In this document: piece by piece, positions 9,843-18,681 of the stretch
Position numbering within the stretch: the stretch's first letter is position 1
Layout: every line of letters starts with the position of its first letter
NCBI RefSeq assembly: GCF_900110645.1
Contig: NZ_FOFB01000010.1
Coordinates: 124,001 to 188,000 of the forward strand
DNA length: 64,000 nt
Reading direction: 5' to 3'
From: Neolewinella agarilytica
GTDB lineage: Bacteria; Bacteroidota; Bacteroidia; Chitinophagales; Saprospiraceae
Made by a program: the position numbers and the translations under genes
Notes under the pieces: generated by a model
The model's database searches: none
Told to the model about the DNA's origin: nothing
Seen by the model: the letters and a program-made list of their open reading frames with translations, nothing else

Positions 9843-10910
9843 GTGGTACAGACCAAACTCGCCAAGGCTCTCCTCTCTCCCTTTTCTCTGCTCTACGGGC
9901 TGGGGGTGAGTTTTCGTAACTGGACCTACCGGCGCGGTCTGCAGAAAAGCATTTCCTTCTCCGTTCCCGTCATCAGTGTGGGTAACCTCAGTGTTGGCGG
10001 TGCCGGCAAAACGCCCCACATTGAATATCTCATTCGAGGTTTAGACCCCTACCTGGAGATTGCTACCTTAAGTCGTGGTTACCGCCGAAAAACCAAGGGA
10101 TATCTCCACGTTCGCCCCAACATGAATGCAGAGCAGGTAGGCGATGAACCGCTGCAGTTCGCCCGGAAATTTCCGGAGGTGTTGGTCACCGTTGCCGAAG
10201 AACGCGCCTTTGCCATCCCGAAGATCATGGCCCAGAAGCCATCAACTCAGCTGGTGCTGCTCGATGATGCCTACCAGCATCGCTCCGTGAAACCAGGCCT
10301 GAACATCCTGCTGACGGAGTTCGACCGTCCCTTTACCCGCGACTACCTCCTGCCCAGTGGCCGCCTGCGCGAATGGCGCTCCGGTTATACCCGGGCCGAT
10401 ATCATCATCGTTAGTAAATGCCCCAAAGAGCTCGACCGGGCTGCGGCCGACCAACTCATTGAGGAAATCGACCCCCTACCCCACCAGCGGGTATTTTTCA
10501 CCTACTACGACTACGCCGCACCCTATTATATGCTCGACCATCGCTACCGCCTGAAGACGGAAGAAGACGTCAGCCTGTTGCTTATTTCCGGCATTGCCCG
10601 GACGGACTACCTCCTGGAGCACCTCCGCCGCGAAAGCCCCCACGTGCAAACTCTCGACTACGAAGATCACCATTACTTTGACCGCCGCGACCTGGCCAAC
10701 CTCCAGCTCCGCTTCAAGGAAATGCCCGGTAAACACAAAGCCATCATTACCACTGAAAAAGACGCGATGCGGCTCGAGCTACACCGGCAGTACATCGCTA
10801 AAGAGAAGCTTCCCATTTTTGTGCTTCCCCTCGCGGTACGCTTTCACTTCGAGGAAGGGCCGGACTTTGACACCTTGGTGCGGGATTATTTGCTGGAGTT
10901 TAAGGCTTGA
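9843..10910 (+). CDS. lpxK: Tetraacyldisaccharide 4'-kinase (lipid A biosynthesis)
   Basis: LpxK phosphorylates the 4' position of the lipid A disaccharide at the inner membrane. The N-terminus has the membrane-associated segment LLSPFSLLYGLGVSFRNW followed by the nucleotide-binding loop VGNLSVGGAGKTP, with the lysine near residue 56 of this start. Further family features are LDDAYQHRSV and a late TTEKDAMRL segment. An upstream in-frame ATG at 9780 would add 21 residues unlike the family; GTG at 9843 is preferred because it sits 12 nt after TATCTT and gives the usual N-terminus (355 residues). It implies an LPS-bearing outer membrane, consistent with kdsD at 40 kb. Confidence 0.9.
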   Translation: MVQTKLAKALLSPFSLLYGLGVSFRNWTYRRGLQKSISFSVPVISVGNLSVGGAGKTPHIEYLIRGLDPYLEIATLSRGYRRKTKGYLHVRPNMNAEQVGDEPLQFARKFPEVLVTVAEERAFAIPKIMAQKPSTQLVLLDDAYQHRSVKPGLNILLTEFDRPFTRDYLLPSGRLREWRSGYTRADIIIVSKCPKELDRAAADQLIEEIDPLPHQRVFFTYYDYAAPYYMLDHRYRLKTEEDVSLLLISGIARTDYLLEHLRRESPHVQTLDYEDHHYFDRRDLANLQLRFKEMPGKHKAIITTEKDAMRLELHRQYIAKEKLPIFVLPLAVRFHFEEGPDFDTLVRDYLLEFKA

Positions 10911-11055
10911 GGTAGACGCTTTGCGCTTAGACGAAAAAATCGCTGCGCTTTTCTTTTAGACGGTCTTCTGCCTTGTAGACGCTGCGCCTTGAGTCCACAA
11001 GCGAAGCGTCTGAAAGTGAGCGAAGCGAACATCTACCAACAAAGCAAGCTTTGTG
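10911..11055. repeat. Short direct and inverted repeats between lpxK and the acyltransferase gene
   Basis: This spacer carries repeated TAGACG-CTGCGC-like words. At 10978-11010, GACGCT pairs with AGCGTC and inner CTTG pairs with CAAG, forming a hairpin. It is not visibly followed by a T tract, so a REP-like element is as likely as a terminator. Confidence 0.45.
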
Positions 11056-11067
11056 TATCTTGCCCCC
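11056..11067 (+). promoter_or_regulatory. TATCTTGC element directly before the acyltransferase start
   Basis: TATCTTGCCCCC ends at the base before ATG 11068. The near-identical TATCTTGCCGCC precedes argE with the same spacing. As a -7 box it would place transcription initiation at or beside the start codon. Confidence 0.5.
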
Positions 11068-12336
11068 ATGTCAAAAATAGTATTCTGGATTTTCCATTTC
11101 ATGAGCCGCTGGATGATACGTCTTTACTACCCCGGCATGGAGGTAGAAGGGCGCGAGCGTGCCAACCATCCCGGGCCAACGCTCCTGTGTGGAAATCACC
11201 CAAATACGTTGATTGATCCATTAATTGCGGGTATTCACCTGGATTATCAGACCTACTTCCTGGCCAACGCCAGCATGTGGATGAACCCCGTAATGGCCTT
11301 CGCCATCGACCCTTTCTGTATCCCCGTTGCCCGTCCACAGGACCGGGAAAAAGGAGCCACCAAGGGCGTAGACACCGATGAAATTTTCAACCGCACTTTT
11401 CGTGGACTGGAGAACGGCAGCGTGGTTTACATCGCACCGGAGGGTGCCAGTGAGCTGGAGCGTAAGCTCCGCCGTCTGAAGGGAGGTGCCGCCAGCATGG
11501 CCCTCGAAGCCGAAAAACGGAATGACTGGAAGCTCGGCCTCTCCGTTCAGCCCGTAGGGGCCAACTACGAAAGTCCGACGACCTGCTTCAGCCGCGCCTT
11601 TGTCCGCTACGGAGAGCCCATCGATATACTGCCTTTCCGTGAGCAGTATGAGACCAGCCCCATGCGCGCCATCCGCGCGCTGACCAACGAGCTGACCGCC
11701 AGTATGCAAGGGCTACTCATTCAGACTAAAAACAAAGCCGAAGAGCATCTCCTTCGCCCCATTGAGCGGGCCATACAGAATGAGCGTCCCCTCACGGTCA
11801 GCAAACATCATTACCGAACGCAAGACATCCTCGCCGCCCTCCGGGAAATGCCCGAAGAAGAACGCGAAGCCCTGCGGGAGACGGCCACCACCTACGACCA
11901 GTTATTGCGCAAAAACGGCCAGTTAGACATTGAGTTCAGCAACCACCCTGAGCGGAAGTTACACGCGGGCACCATTCTGGCCCTCCCCTTCTTCCTCTAT
12001 GGCCTGCTCAACCATGGCCTCTGGCTCATCCTGATCAATGCTATCTGGAAAGCGCTGGGCATTGACCGTGGCTATAAAGCTACCTTCCAAACGCTGGGCA
12101 GCTGGTTCGTGATGCCCATTACCTACCTCATCCAGGTATTGATCTTTAATTGGGTCTGGCCAGCGGGCTGGGGCTGGCTTTACCTGCTCAGCCTGCCTGT
12201 CTCCGGCCTCTTCGCCCTCAAATACTGGACGACCTACCGGGCCTTCTGGGCGGGGCGTTTTTCGGGCTCGAAAAAAGATGATGCCCGGCTGCGGGAGTTG
12301 CGGGACAAGATGTTGGCGGGGGTGCCTACAGTTTAA
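11068..12336 (+). CDS. Membrane-bound lysophospholipid-type acyltransferase
   Basis: The protein resembles PlsC-superfamily acyltransferases, which transfer acyl chains to glycerophosphate-type acceptors at the membrane. The GNHPNTLIDP motif near residue 40 corresponds to the catalytic His/Asp block, and APEGASE near 130 to the acceptor-binding FPEGT block. The C-terminal third has hydrophobic helices (from about 300 to 390), so it is membrane-anchored. An in-frame GTG at 11053 would add five residues; ATG 11068 is preferred because it directly follows the TATCTTGC element. The 422-residue length, with the extra C-terminal membrane domain, matches a Bacteroidota subgroup rather than short PlsC. 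The exact substrate cannot be read from sequence. Confidence 0.8.
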   Translation: MSKIVFWIFHFMSRWMIRLYYPGMEVEGRERANHPGPTLLCGNHPNTLIDPLIAGIHLDYQTYFLANASMWMNPVMAFAIDPFCIPVARPQDREKGATKGVDTDEIFNRTFRGLENGSVVYIAPEGASELERKLRRLKGGAASMALEAEKRNDWKLGLSVQPVGANYESPTTCFSRAFVRYGEPIDILPFREQYETSPMRAIRALTNELTASMQGLLIQTKNKAEEHLLRPIERAIQNERPLTVSKHHYRTQDILAALREMPEEEREALRETATTYDQLLRKNGQLDIEFSNHPERKLHAGTILALPFFLYGLLNHGLWLILINAIWKALGIDRGYKATFQTLGSWFVMPITYLIQVLIFNWVWPAGWGWLYLLSLPVSGLFALKYWTTYRAFWAGRFSGSKKDDARLRELRDKMLAGVPTV

Positions 12337-12381
12337 ATCTGCTTATCGCACCAAAAAAATGTTCAATAGCATCTTGAGAAC

Positions 12382-12903
12382 ATGCGCCGTTCTCCAACAC
12401 TTCTCTACTTGTATGTTTCCTGGATAACAGGTGTAACTTTGATGATGTTGGTCTTGGTAAATCCTTACGTTGAGAGTTGGTTAGACGACGAGATCTATTA
12501 TTGCCCGTATTCCTACGGCAATATTCCATCCGGTGTGATAGCCGAGCTGGTTAATGTATCTCCACGTTTTACTGGCTGTCCCAGTTTACCAGCCAATGAG
12601 GAATGTGCTACCCAACATTTAGAAGACTACCTCTATGACAAGGTTACTTTTCCCGCCAGCCAGTATAATGAAGGCACTGCGGGACTGGTAGTATTATGTA
12701 TAGTCATAAAACCCAGTGGAAAAACTGGCAGAATCAGCTTACTTCGAGACCCCGGTCACGGTCGTGGAGCAGATGCTTTGCGCATAGTTCGAGAGATGCA
12801 GGCAAATGGTATCTCATGGAAACCTGCTACCGTAAACGGCAGGCCTGTCGAACAAAGAGTTTATATAAAAATAAGATACAGTAACTTTCACTGGGTTCTT
12901 TAG
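12382..12903 (+). CDS. TonB C-terminal domain protein without a proline-rich linker
   Basis: One N-terminal membrane helix (about residues 7-27) is followed by a periplasmic region ending in a TonB-C-like domain (about 75-173: CATQHLEDYLYDKVTFP, GLVVLCIVIKPSGKTGRI, GRPVEQRVYIKIRY). TonB proteins couple inner-membrane energy to outer-membrane receptors. This one has no Pro/Lys-rich spanning segment and no ExbB/ExbD neighbours, so it may not reach the outer membrane and may be a stand-alone TonB-C protein, a type common in Bacteroidota. No link to the susC at 26.5 kb can be shown. Confidence 0.65.
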   Translation: MRRSPTLLYLYVSWITGVTLMMLVLVNPYVESWLDDEIYYCPYSYGNIPSGVIAELVNVSPRFTGCPSLPANEECATQHLEDYLYDKVTFPASQYNEGTAGLVVLCIVIKPSGKTGRISLLRDPGHGRGADALRIVREMQANGISWKPATVNGRPVEQRVYIKIRYSNFHWVL

Positions 12904-12982
12904 GCTGGCAGCCTACCACCGGCTGAAGCCGGTGCTGAATTGTAAAGCCTTCCGGACTATCATGGCTCAGTCCGTAAGGACT
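12901..12982. repeat. Cluster of three short palindromes (REP-like)
   Basis: Directly at the stop codon, TAGGCT-ggc-AGCCTA (12901-12915) forms a hairpin. CACCGGC-tgaa-GCCGGTG (12917-12934) and AGTCC-gtaa-GGACT (12969-12982) follow. The second hairpin and its right flank resemble the element at 50686-50710. There is no T-run, so this is an intergenic REP-like unit more than a classic terminator. Confidence 0.6.
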
Positions 12983-13019
12983 TCATAATACAGGAGTTTC
13001 AGCTGTAGCATAGCCTCCG

Positions 13020-13031
13020 TATCTTGCCGCC
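13020..13031 (+). promoter_or_regulatory. TATCTTGC element directly before argE
   Basis: TATCTTGCCGCC abuts ATG 13032. A TTTC sequence about 20 nt upstream could serve as the -33 element. The arrangement predicts a leaderless or nearly leaderless argE transcript. Confidence 0.5.
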
Positions 13032-14216
13032 ATGACCACAACCCAACCCCTCACCGCCACCCAGATCCTTACCGAGCTCGTCTCTTTCCCCGTTTTGGGC
13101 GGAGACTCTAACCTTCCGGTACTGAACTGGATTACGAATTACCTGGACAGCTACGGCGTGAGCTACCAGACCGTCCCGAACGAAGATGGCAGTAAGGCTG
13201 CTTTACACTGTCGGATCGGTCCGGCAGTCGATGGAGGCATCATCCTGAGCGGGCATATGGACGTAGTCCCCACGGTGGGGCAACCCTGGGATACGGACCC
13301 GTTTAAGCTCACGCTGAAGGGAGACAAACTCTACGGTCGCGGCAGCTGCGACATGAAGGGCTTTCTGGCCTGCTGTCTGGCGAGCGTTCCCCTGCTCCTG
13401 TCCCGCAATACTGCGGGACGCCTCCAAAAACCTGTCTACTTTGCTTTTTCCTACGATGAGGAAATTGGTTGTATGGCTGGTGACATCACCGCCGAAGCCA
13501 TTCGTGACTTTTACGATGAAAAGCCCGCCGGCGCCATCATTGGTGAACCGACGATGCTCGTCCCGATGGTCGGCCAAAAGGGCATTATGGTCTACACCAC
13601 CACCGTTCGCGGTAGCCAGGGCCACAGCAGCCGTATCAAAGAAGAGGTCGATGCCATCCACGAAGCCGCCCGCCTCGTGGTCTGGCTCGAAGACAAAATG
13701 GACAGCCTCATCGCCGCCGGCCGCACTGACGACCGCTTCCACCCTAACCATACCAGCATCCACGTAGGCACGATCAAAGGCGGCTCCGCCTTCAACATCA
13801 TCGCTAATGAGTGTAGCTTCGACTGGGATTTTCGCAACATTCCCATGGATGATGCACAGGACATCATCGATGCCTTTGAGAAACACTGTCAGGAACGCGT
13901 CGCACTGCGCCGCCAAACCTTCCCCGGCTTCGCCATTGAGCACGTGGCCATGCATCCACCCGTTCCTCCTCTGGACACCGCTGAAGACGCTCCCATCGTG
14001 GACCTCATCAAAAAGATCACCGGGGCTTCCAAAACCAGTACCGTGGCCTACGCTGCAGAAGCCGGGCAGTTCTCCAACGCAGGTTTCCCCTCCGTGATCT
14101 GCGGCCCGGGGGATATTGCACAAGCGCACCGCGCCAATGAATTCTGCGCCGTAGAGCAGTTGGATGGGTGTATGACAATGATTGCCCGTCTAGCGGACTC
14201 GTTAGCCGAATCCTGA
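13032..14216 (+). CDS. argE: Acetylornithine deacetylase (M20 family)
   Basis: ArgE hydrolyses N-acetyl-ornithine to ornithine in arginine biosynthesis. The 394-residue cytosolic protein shows the M20 metal-site motifs in order: SGHMDVVP (metal His and Asp) near residue 75, GRGSCDMKG (bridging Asp) near 105, YDEEIG (catalytic and metal Glu) near 142, GQKGIM/GSQGHSS where the dimerisation domain begins, and the late HRANEF metal His near 370. The length fits ArgE better than DapE. No arg gene is adjacent, so naming rests on sequence alone; related N-acyl amino acid deacetylases cannot be fully excluded. Confidence 0.85.
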   Translation: MTTTQPLTATQILTELVSFPVLGGDSNLPVLNWITNYLDSYGVSYQTVPNEDGSKAALHCRIGPAVDGGIILSGHMDVVPTVGQPWDTDPFKLTLKGDKLYGRGSCDMKGFLACCLASVPLLLSRNTAGRLQKPVYFAFSYDEEIGCMAGDITAEAIRDFYDEKPAGAIIGEPTMLVPMVGQKGIMVYTTTVRGSQGHSSRIKEEVDAIHEAARLVVWLEDKMDSLIAAGRTDDRFHPNHTSIHVGTIKGGSAFNIIANECSFDWDFRNIPMDDAQDIIDAFEKHCQERVALRRQTFPGFAIEHVAMHPPVPPLDTAEDAPIVDLIKKITGASKTSTVAYAAEAGQFSNAGFPSVICGPGDIAQAHRANEFCAVEQLDGCMTMIARLADSLAES

Positions 14217-14248
14217 TTCCATCAAGCTAACCCCATTCTTCCATATCT

Positions 14249-14767
14249 ATGCTCCTCCAACGCACTCAACAAGCGTACGACTGGATTAATAAGTATCTCA
14301 ACAGTATCTCCACTGATCGCTGGGATGAAACGCCCCCCGTCGTAGACTCCAACGTCAGCTGGCAGCTCGGCCACTTAACCCTGAGCGCATACTTTCACTC
14401 CGTACTCGTGATAAAAGGCCACCAGCCAGATATCCTTCAGGCCATCCCCATAAAGGATTATTCCCGGCTTTATCACCGAACCGCTGCCCGGGAAGCCGTC
14501 GGTAAATTTTCTCCGGAAGAAATGTTAACGCATTGGACGACAATGCAAACCCGTTCCCTGGAAATCATTGACTCGCTCACCGAAGAAGAGCTGAAAAGCC
14601 CACTCGTACCAACAGACTTTCCTCATCCCGTTGCCAACATCAAGCGGGAAGCTCTGGAGTGGAACATCCTGCATAATCATTATCACTTCGGACAACTGGG
14701 CCTCATTCGGCGCGTACTTCTTGGGGAACCTTACGATTATTTCTCGGGTAATTTACGGGAGGAATAG
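14249..14767 (+). CDS. DinB-fold protein
   Basis: The 172-residue protein has the DinB/YfiT four-helix pattern with three spaced histidines: near SWQLGHLTLSAYF (about residue 38) and in the C-terminal NHYHFGQLGLIRR segment (about 148-158). DinB-superfamily proteins bind a divalent metal, and many act as thiol-dependent transferases or remain uncharacterised. It follows argE by 32 bp in the same direction and may be cotranscribed, but no pathway link is visible. Confidence 0.75.
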   Translation: MLLQRTQQAYDWINKYLNSISTDRWDETPPVVDSNVSWQLGHLTLSAYFHSVLVIKGHQPDILQAIPIKDYSRLYHRTAAREAVGKFSPEEMLTHWTTMQTRSLEIIDSLTEEELKSPLVPTDFPHPVANIKREALEWNILHNHYHFGQLGLIRRVLLGEPYDYFSGNLREE

Positions 14768-14839
14768 TCAATCGATTAGGTAAAAACCTGCATGCAATCC
14801 AGAGGTTTGCTCACTATCTTAGGCCCATAATCGTCGATC

Positions 14840-17800
14840 ATGCGCCCTTACCTTCTCCTTAGTCTTACCCTTCTTCTCAGTTATTGTAGTGAGCCCAGGC
14901 CCGACCCGGTACTTTCCTTAGAGAAGGGAGACCATCTCGTTTTGGTGGGTAACAACCTCTGCGCCCGAATGCTGGAGTTCGGCCATTTTGAAACAGAGTT
15001 ACAGCTGCGTTTTCCCGAGCATGAGCTGTTCATTCGAAATATGTGTGATGCCGGCAACACCCCGGGCTTCCAGCCACATTCAGCACGGAATGATCCATGG
15101 GCCTTCCCGGGTGCAGAAAAATTTTACGAAGACAGCGGCCTCTCCCGGGATTCCGATCCACAAGGGGATTTCCCCACTCCGGACCAGTGGCTGACCAGTC
15201 TGGAAGCAGATGTCATTCTGGGCTTTTTTGGTTACAATGAATCCCAAAACGGAGCCGCCGGAATTGACAACTTCAAGGCAGAGTTGAAGGCCTGGATAGA
15301 CTACACCTCTTTTTCGGATTACAACGGCGAAGACGCCCCCCGCATCGCACTGGTTTCCCCCACAGCATTTCAGGATAAGTCAGCGGAAATGGACGTGCCG
15401 GACGGCAGGCTTGAGAACGAAAACCTGAAAATCTATACCGAAGCCATCCGGGAAGTCGCCACGGAGGCGGGTGTGCCGTTCATCGACCTGTTCACCCCCA
15501 GCGCAGAATGGATGACCGAGGATGATGGCATGACCACTGACGGTTTACAGCTTTCAGGAGCCGCTTATAAAAAACTGGCTCCCTGGCTGGCCGACCGTCT
15601 TTTCGGAGGGAATGCGAAAGAGGCGGCGCGCACGCAGGTGCAGGCTTTGGTCAAGGACAAAAACTGGCTTTGGCACAATGATTATAAGATCCCGAACGGC
15701 GTGCACGTCTACGGCCGGCGGCACAATCCTTTTGGCCCGGACAACTACCCGATGGAAATCAAAAAAATACGGGAGATGACCCTCATCCGGGATACGGCCA
15801 TCTGGATGGCCCTCCGCGGCGAAGAGATGGACATTGCTGCCGCTGACGCCAAGACCTTTGAGCTACCACCAGTGAAAACCAATTACTCCCTGACCAACGA
15901 AGACGGCACGGTAGACTACCTCTATGGCGACGAGCTACAATCCACCTTCACCGTAGCCCCCGGCTATAAGCTGGAGCTATTCGCCTCCGAGCAGGAATTC
16001 CCTGAGCTGGCCAACCCCGTTCAGATGAGCTTTGACAACAAGGGCCGGCTGTGGGTAGCCTGCATGCCAACTTACCCCCATTACCGCCCGGGCGATGCCC
16101 GGCCTAACGACAAACTCCTCATCCTCGAAGACACGGACAAAGACGGCAAGGCCGATAAATCCACCGTCTTCGCCGATGACCTCCACGTACCCGTTGGTTT
16201 CGAATTTGCCCCAGAAGGAATTTACGTTTCTCAGGGTACTCACCTCAAACTATTAAAAGACACCGACGGCGACGATAAGTATGATGAGGCGGAAATCATC
16301 TTCTCCGGTTTCGATGATCACGACACCCACCATACTATCTCCGCCTATACCACTGACCCCTCCGGCGCCATCTATATGGGCGAAGGGCTTTTTCTTCATA
16401 CCAACGTTGAGACCCCCCACGGCACTGTTCGGGCCGCCAACGGTGGGTTTTACCGTTTTAGCCCCCAACGTCGCCAGTTGGAACGTACCGCTCAGATCCC
16501 GATCCCCAACCCCTGGGGCATCGCCTTTGATCGTTGGGGCCAGCCGTTTTTTGCTCATACTTCGGGGCCTTCTGTCCGATGGATGTTACCCAGTACCATT
16601 CGCAATCAATATGGTACCCAGGCACCACTGGGCAGCCAGTTAATCGAAGACGACCACATGGTGCGTCCAACGTCCGGTCTGGAGTTCGTCTCCAGCCGTC
16701 ACTTTCCTGACGAGGTACAGGGCGATATGCTCATCAACAACACCATTGGTTTCCTGGGCATGAAACAGCATCAGATGATCGACACGAAAGACGGTGAATA
16801 CACTACCCGCTGGCGACAAGATCTGGTAAGCGGAACGGATCCCAACTTCCGCCCCGTAGACATGGAGTTTGCCCCTGACGGTAGCCTTTACTTCATTGAC
16901 TGGCACAATGTTCTCGTGGGCCATATGCAGCATAATGCCCGTGATCCATTGCGCGATCATGTACACGGTAAGGTCTACCGGATAACTTACCCCTCCCGTC
17001 CCTTAGTAGAGCCTGCTGAAGTAGCCGGAGCATCCGTTATGACCCTGCTGAACAATCTTAAGCTGCCCGAATACCGAAGCCGCTATCGCAGCCACCGCGA
17101 GCTACGGGGGCGGACTCCGGAAGAGGTATTACCTGCCGTTAAAGACTGGGTTGCCGCACTAGACAAAGACAACGATCACTACGAAGAGCTACTGCTTGAG
17201 GGCCTTTGGGTTACCTGGGGGCAAAACCGTATTGATCAGGAGTTTCTGGAAGCAGCACTGCAGGCCAAAGACTACCGCATCCGCGCCGCTGCCGTCATGG
17301 TTCTCCGCTACGGTGGCCATCAGATCAACTACCAGACCACACTGCTGAACACGGCCGTCGCTGACCCTCACCCCCGGGTCCGGATGGCCGCTTTGGTAGC
17401 CGCCACCTGGCTACCGGAAGACGCTGGCCGAATGGTCCTCGCTACCGCCGAACAACAACCCATTGAGGAATGGATGAGACCCTTCTATGAGGCCGCCCCT
17501 AAGTTTCTTACCGGAGAAGGCCTCAAAGTCACCAAAGGCTCCGAGATCATCGTCAATCACCTCAAGGGAGACGACCTGGAGCAGTTCTCCGCCGGCTGGG
17601 ACATCTACCATAAAGACGGCTCCTGCCGGACCTGTCACCAGAAAAACGGTAAAGGGCTCGGTGCCTCCGGCTTCCCGCCGCTAATGGGCTCCAGCTGGGT
17701 AACCGGCGATCCGAAGACATTAGCCAGAATCTTGCTCAAGGGCCTGATTGGGCCCATTGAAGTCAAGGGCAAGGTTTACCCCGGCCAGGTCCCCATGACA

Positions 17801-17986
17801 CCCTACGAAGACCTGCTCAACGATGAGGAAATTGCTCAGGTGATGACTTACGTCCGCAACGCTTTTGGTAATCGCTCCTCCGTCGTTACGCCGGAATTTG
17901 TCTCCGGCGTCCGGGCTGAAATCAAGGCTTCCGGAAAGAAGGGCTATTATAAGGTGGAGGAGTTGCGGGAGGCGATGAAGAAGTGA
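14840..17986 (+). CDS. Membrane-bound dehydrogenase-type lipoprotein with HEAT region and CxxCH heme domain
   Basis: The protein is a lipoprotein (lipobox near LLSYCSEP, Cys at about 16). Domains in order: an SGNH-hydrolase-like segment (about 25-255) with the family block VLVGNNLCARM; a six-bladed propeller of the PQQ/sorbosone-dehydrogenase type (about 355-720; FTVAPGYKLELFASEQEF, calcium-like DTDKDGKADKS); a HEAT-like helical region (about 720-910); and a C-terminal cytochrome c domain with CRTCHQKNGKG (about 930) and a later Met as possible axial ligand. It matches the PVC-type heme-binding CxxCH family, thought to oxidise sugars or other substrates in the periplasm. In the SGNH part the usual Ser and the DxxH histidine are absent (DGLQLS), so hydrolase activity is doubtful. 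A copy of the dispersed motif lies inside the coding sequence at 15625-15642. Confidence 0.85.
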   Translation: MRPYLLLSLTLLLSYCSEPRPDPVLSLEKGDHLVLVGNNLCARMLEFGHFETELQLRFPEHELFIRNMCDAGNTPGFQPHSARNDPWAFPGAEKFYEDSGLSRDSDPQGDFPTPDQWLTSLEADVILGFFGYNESQNGAAGIDNFKAELKAWIDYTSFSDYNGEDAPRIALVSPTAFQDKSAEMDVPDGRLENENLKIYTEAIREVATEAGVPFIDLFTPSAEWMTEDDGMTTDGLQLSGAAYKKLAPWLADRLFGGNAKEAARTQVQALVKDKNWLWHNDYKIPNGVHVYGRRHNPFGPDNYPMEIKKIREMTLIRDTAIWMALRGEEMDIAAADAKTFELPPVKTNYSLTNEDGTVDYLYGDELQSTFTVAPGYKLELFASEQEFPELANPVQMSFDNKGRLWVACMPTYPHYRPGDARPNDKLLILEDTDKDGKADKSTVFADDLHVPVGFEFAPEGIYVSQGTHLKLLKDTDGDDKYDEAEIIFSGFDDHDTHHTISAYTTDPSGAIYMGEGLFLHTNVETPHGTVRAANGGFYRFSPQRRQLERTAQIPIPNPWGIAFDRWGQPFFAHTSGPSVRWMLPSTIRNQYGTQAPLGSQLIEDDHMVRPTSGLEFVSSRHFPDEVQGDMLINNTIGFLGMKQHQMIDTKDGEYTTRWRQDLVSGTDPNFRPVDMEFAPDGSLYFIDWHNVLVGHMQHNARDPLRDHVHGKVYRITYPSRPLVEPAEVAGASVMTLLNNLKLPEYRSRYRSHRELRGRTPEEVLPAVKDWVAALDKDNDHYEELLLEGLWVTWGQNRIDQEFLEAALQAKDYRIRAAAVMVLRYGGHQINYQTTLLNTAVADPHPRVRMAALVAATWLPEDAGRMVLATAEQQPIEEWMRPFYEAAPKFLTGEGLKVTKGSEIIVNHLKGDDLEQFSAGWDIYHKDGSCRTCHQKNGKGLGASGFPPLMGSSWVTGDPKTLARILLKGLIGPIEVKGKVYPGQVPMTPYEDLLNDEEIAQVMTYVRNAFGNRSSVVTPEFVSGVRAEIKASGKKGYYKVEELREAMKK

Positions 17987-18044
17987 ATTAAAGCAACTTC
18001 GTGAAGGGAATAATCGTTAACTTCACAGGACATAACTTATCAAT

Positions 18045-18293
18045 ATGGAACGTTCAGCCTTACTTGATCGCATTACCCTTAACCCGGAGGTTTGCCATGG
18101 CAAGCCTACCATTCGTAACAAACGTTACATGGTAACATCGATGCTAGACTATCTGGCGGGCGGTGATACCATTGATGAATTATTGGAAGAGTTTGACGAT
18201 CTGGAACGAGATGATTTCCTAGCCTGTATTGCTTATGCTAATACCATGCTAAAAGTTGGAGAATCGGCCATTATTCATTCCATAGCAGCATGA
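18045..18293 (+). CDS. DUF433 antitoxin
   Basis: The 82-residue protein matches the DUF433 family, a small winged-helix-like protein: ITLNPEVCHGKPTIRNKR at the start and a helical C-terminus with DYLAGGDTIDELLEEF. DUF433 proteins are usually the antitoxin of a pair with a PIN-like (DUF5615) toxin, as here, and would repress their own operon. The next gene begins within its stop codon (ATGA overlap, 18290-18293), so the two are translationally coupled. The region is visibly more AT-rich than its neighbours, suggesting acquisition. Confidence 0.85.
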   Translation: MERSALLDRITLNPEVCHGKPTIRNKRYMVTSMLDYLAGGDTIDELLEEFDDLERDDFLACIAYANTMLKVGESAIIHSIAA

Positions 18294-18640
18294 AGTTTTT
18301 TATCGATGCTCAGCTGCCCCGGCAAATTACAGCAACCTTTACAGAACTGGGTCACCAAGCAATACATGCCCGAGAACTACCTGATGGAAATGACACCAAG
18401 GATGAGGAGATTTTAGAAATTCTAGATATTGACATCGTAATTGTCTCAAAAGATTCAGATTTTTATCATTCTGCCTTAATAAGGGGGAAACCTGCTAAAT
18501 TGGTGTACGTCAAAGTTCCTAATCAATCAAGAAAGGTTATAGTAGAGCTTTTTAAACGGTCCGCTCCGAAGTTGATTGAATTGCTTTCCCAACACAATAT
18601 TTTACAGCTTGAAATGGAAAATATTATCAGTATAATCTAG
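18290..18640 (+). CDS. DUF5615 PIN-like toxin
   Basis: This 116-residue protein has the PIN-like (Mut7-C/DUF5615) pattern: FIDAQLP at the N-terminus with the first acidic residue, a helix with GHQAIHARELPDGNDTKDEEI, and VSKDSDF carrying a further acidic pair. Such proteins are predicted metal-dependent ribonucleases kept in check by the DUF433 partner encoded just upstream with a 4-bp overlap. The acidic residues expected for the metal site appear intact, so the pair is probably functional. Whether it serves plasmid-like maintenance, stress or phage defence cannot be told from sequence. Confidence 0.85.
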   Translation: MKFFIDAQLPRQITATFTELGHQAIHARELPDGNDTKDEEILEILDIDIVIVSKDSDFYHSALIRGKPAKLVYVKVPNQSRKVIVELFKRSAPKLIELLSQHNILQLEMENIISII

Positions 18641-18681
18641 CCTTGAAAGCACACCCCCAAATGGCAGACTACTAGTATAAA

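Noticed and set aside
9560..9865. Two short open frames on opposite strands between rsgA and lpxK
   Set aside because: They consist largely of dispersed-motif and repeat sequence, lack family resemblance and collide with the likely lpxK promoter.
13203..14129. 308-codon minus-strand open frame opposite argE
   Set aside because: It is antisense to a clear ArgE gene with intact motifs and has no recognisable domain.
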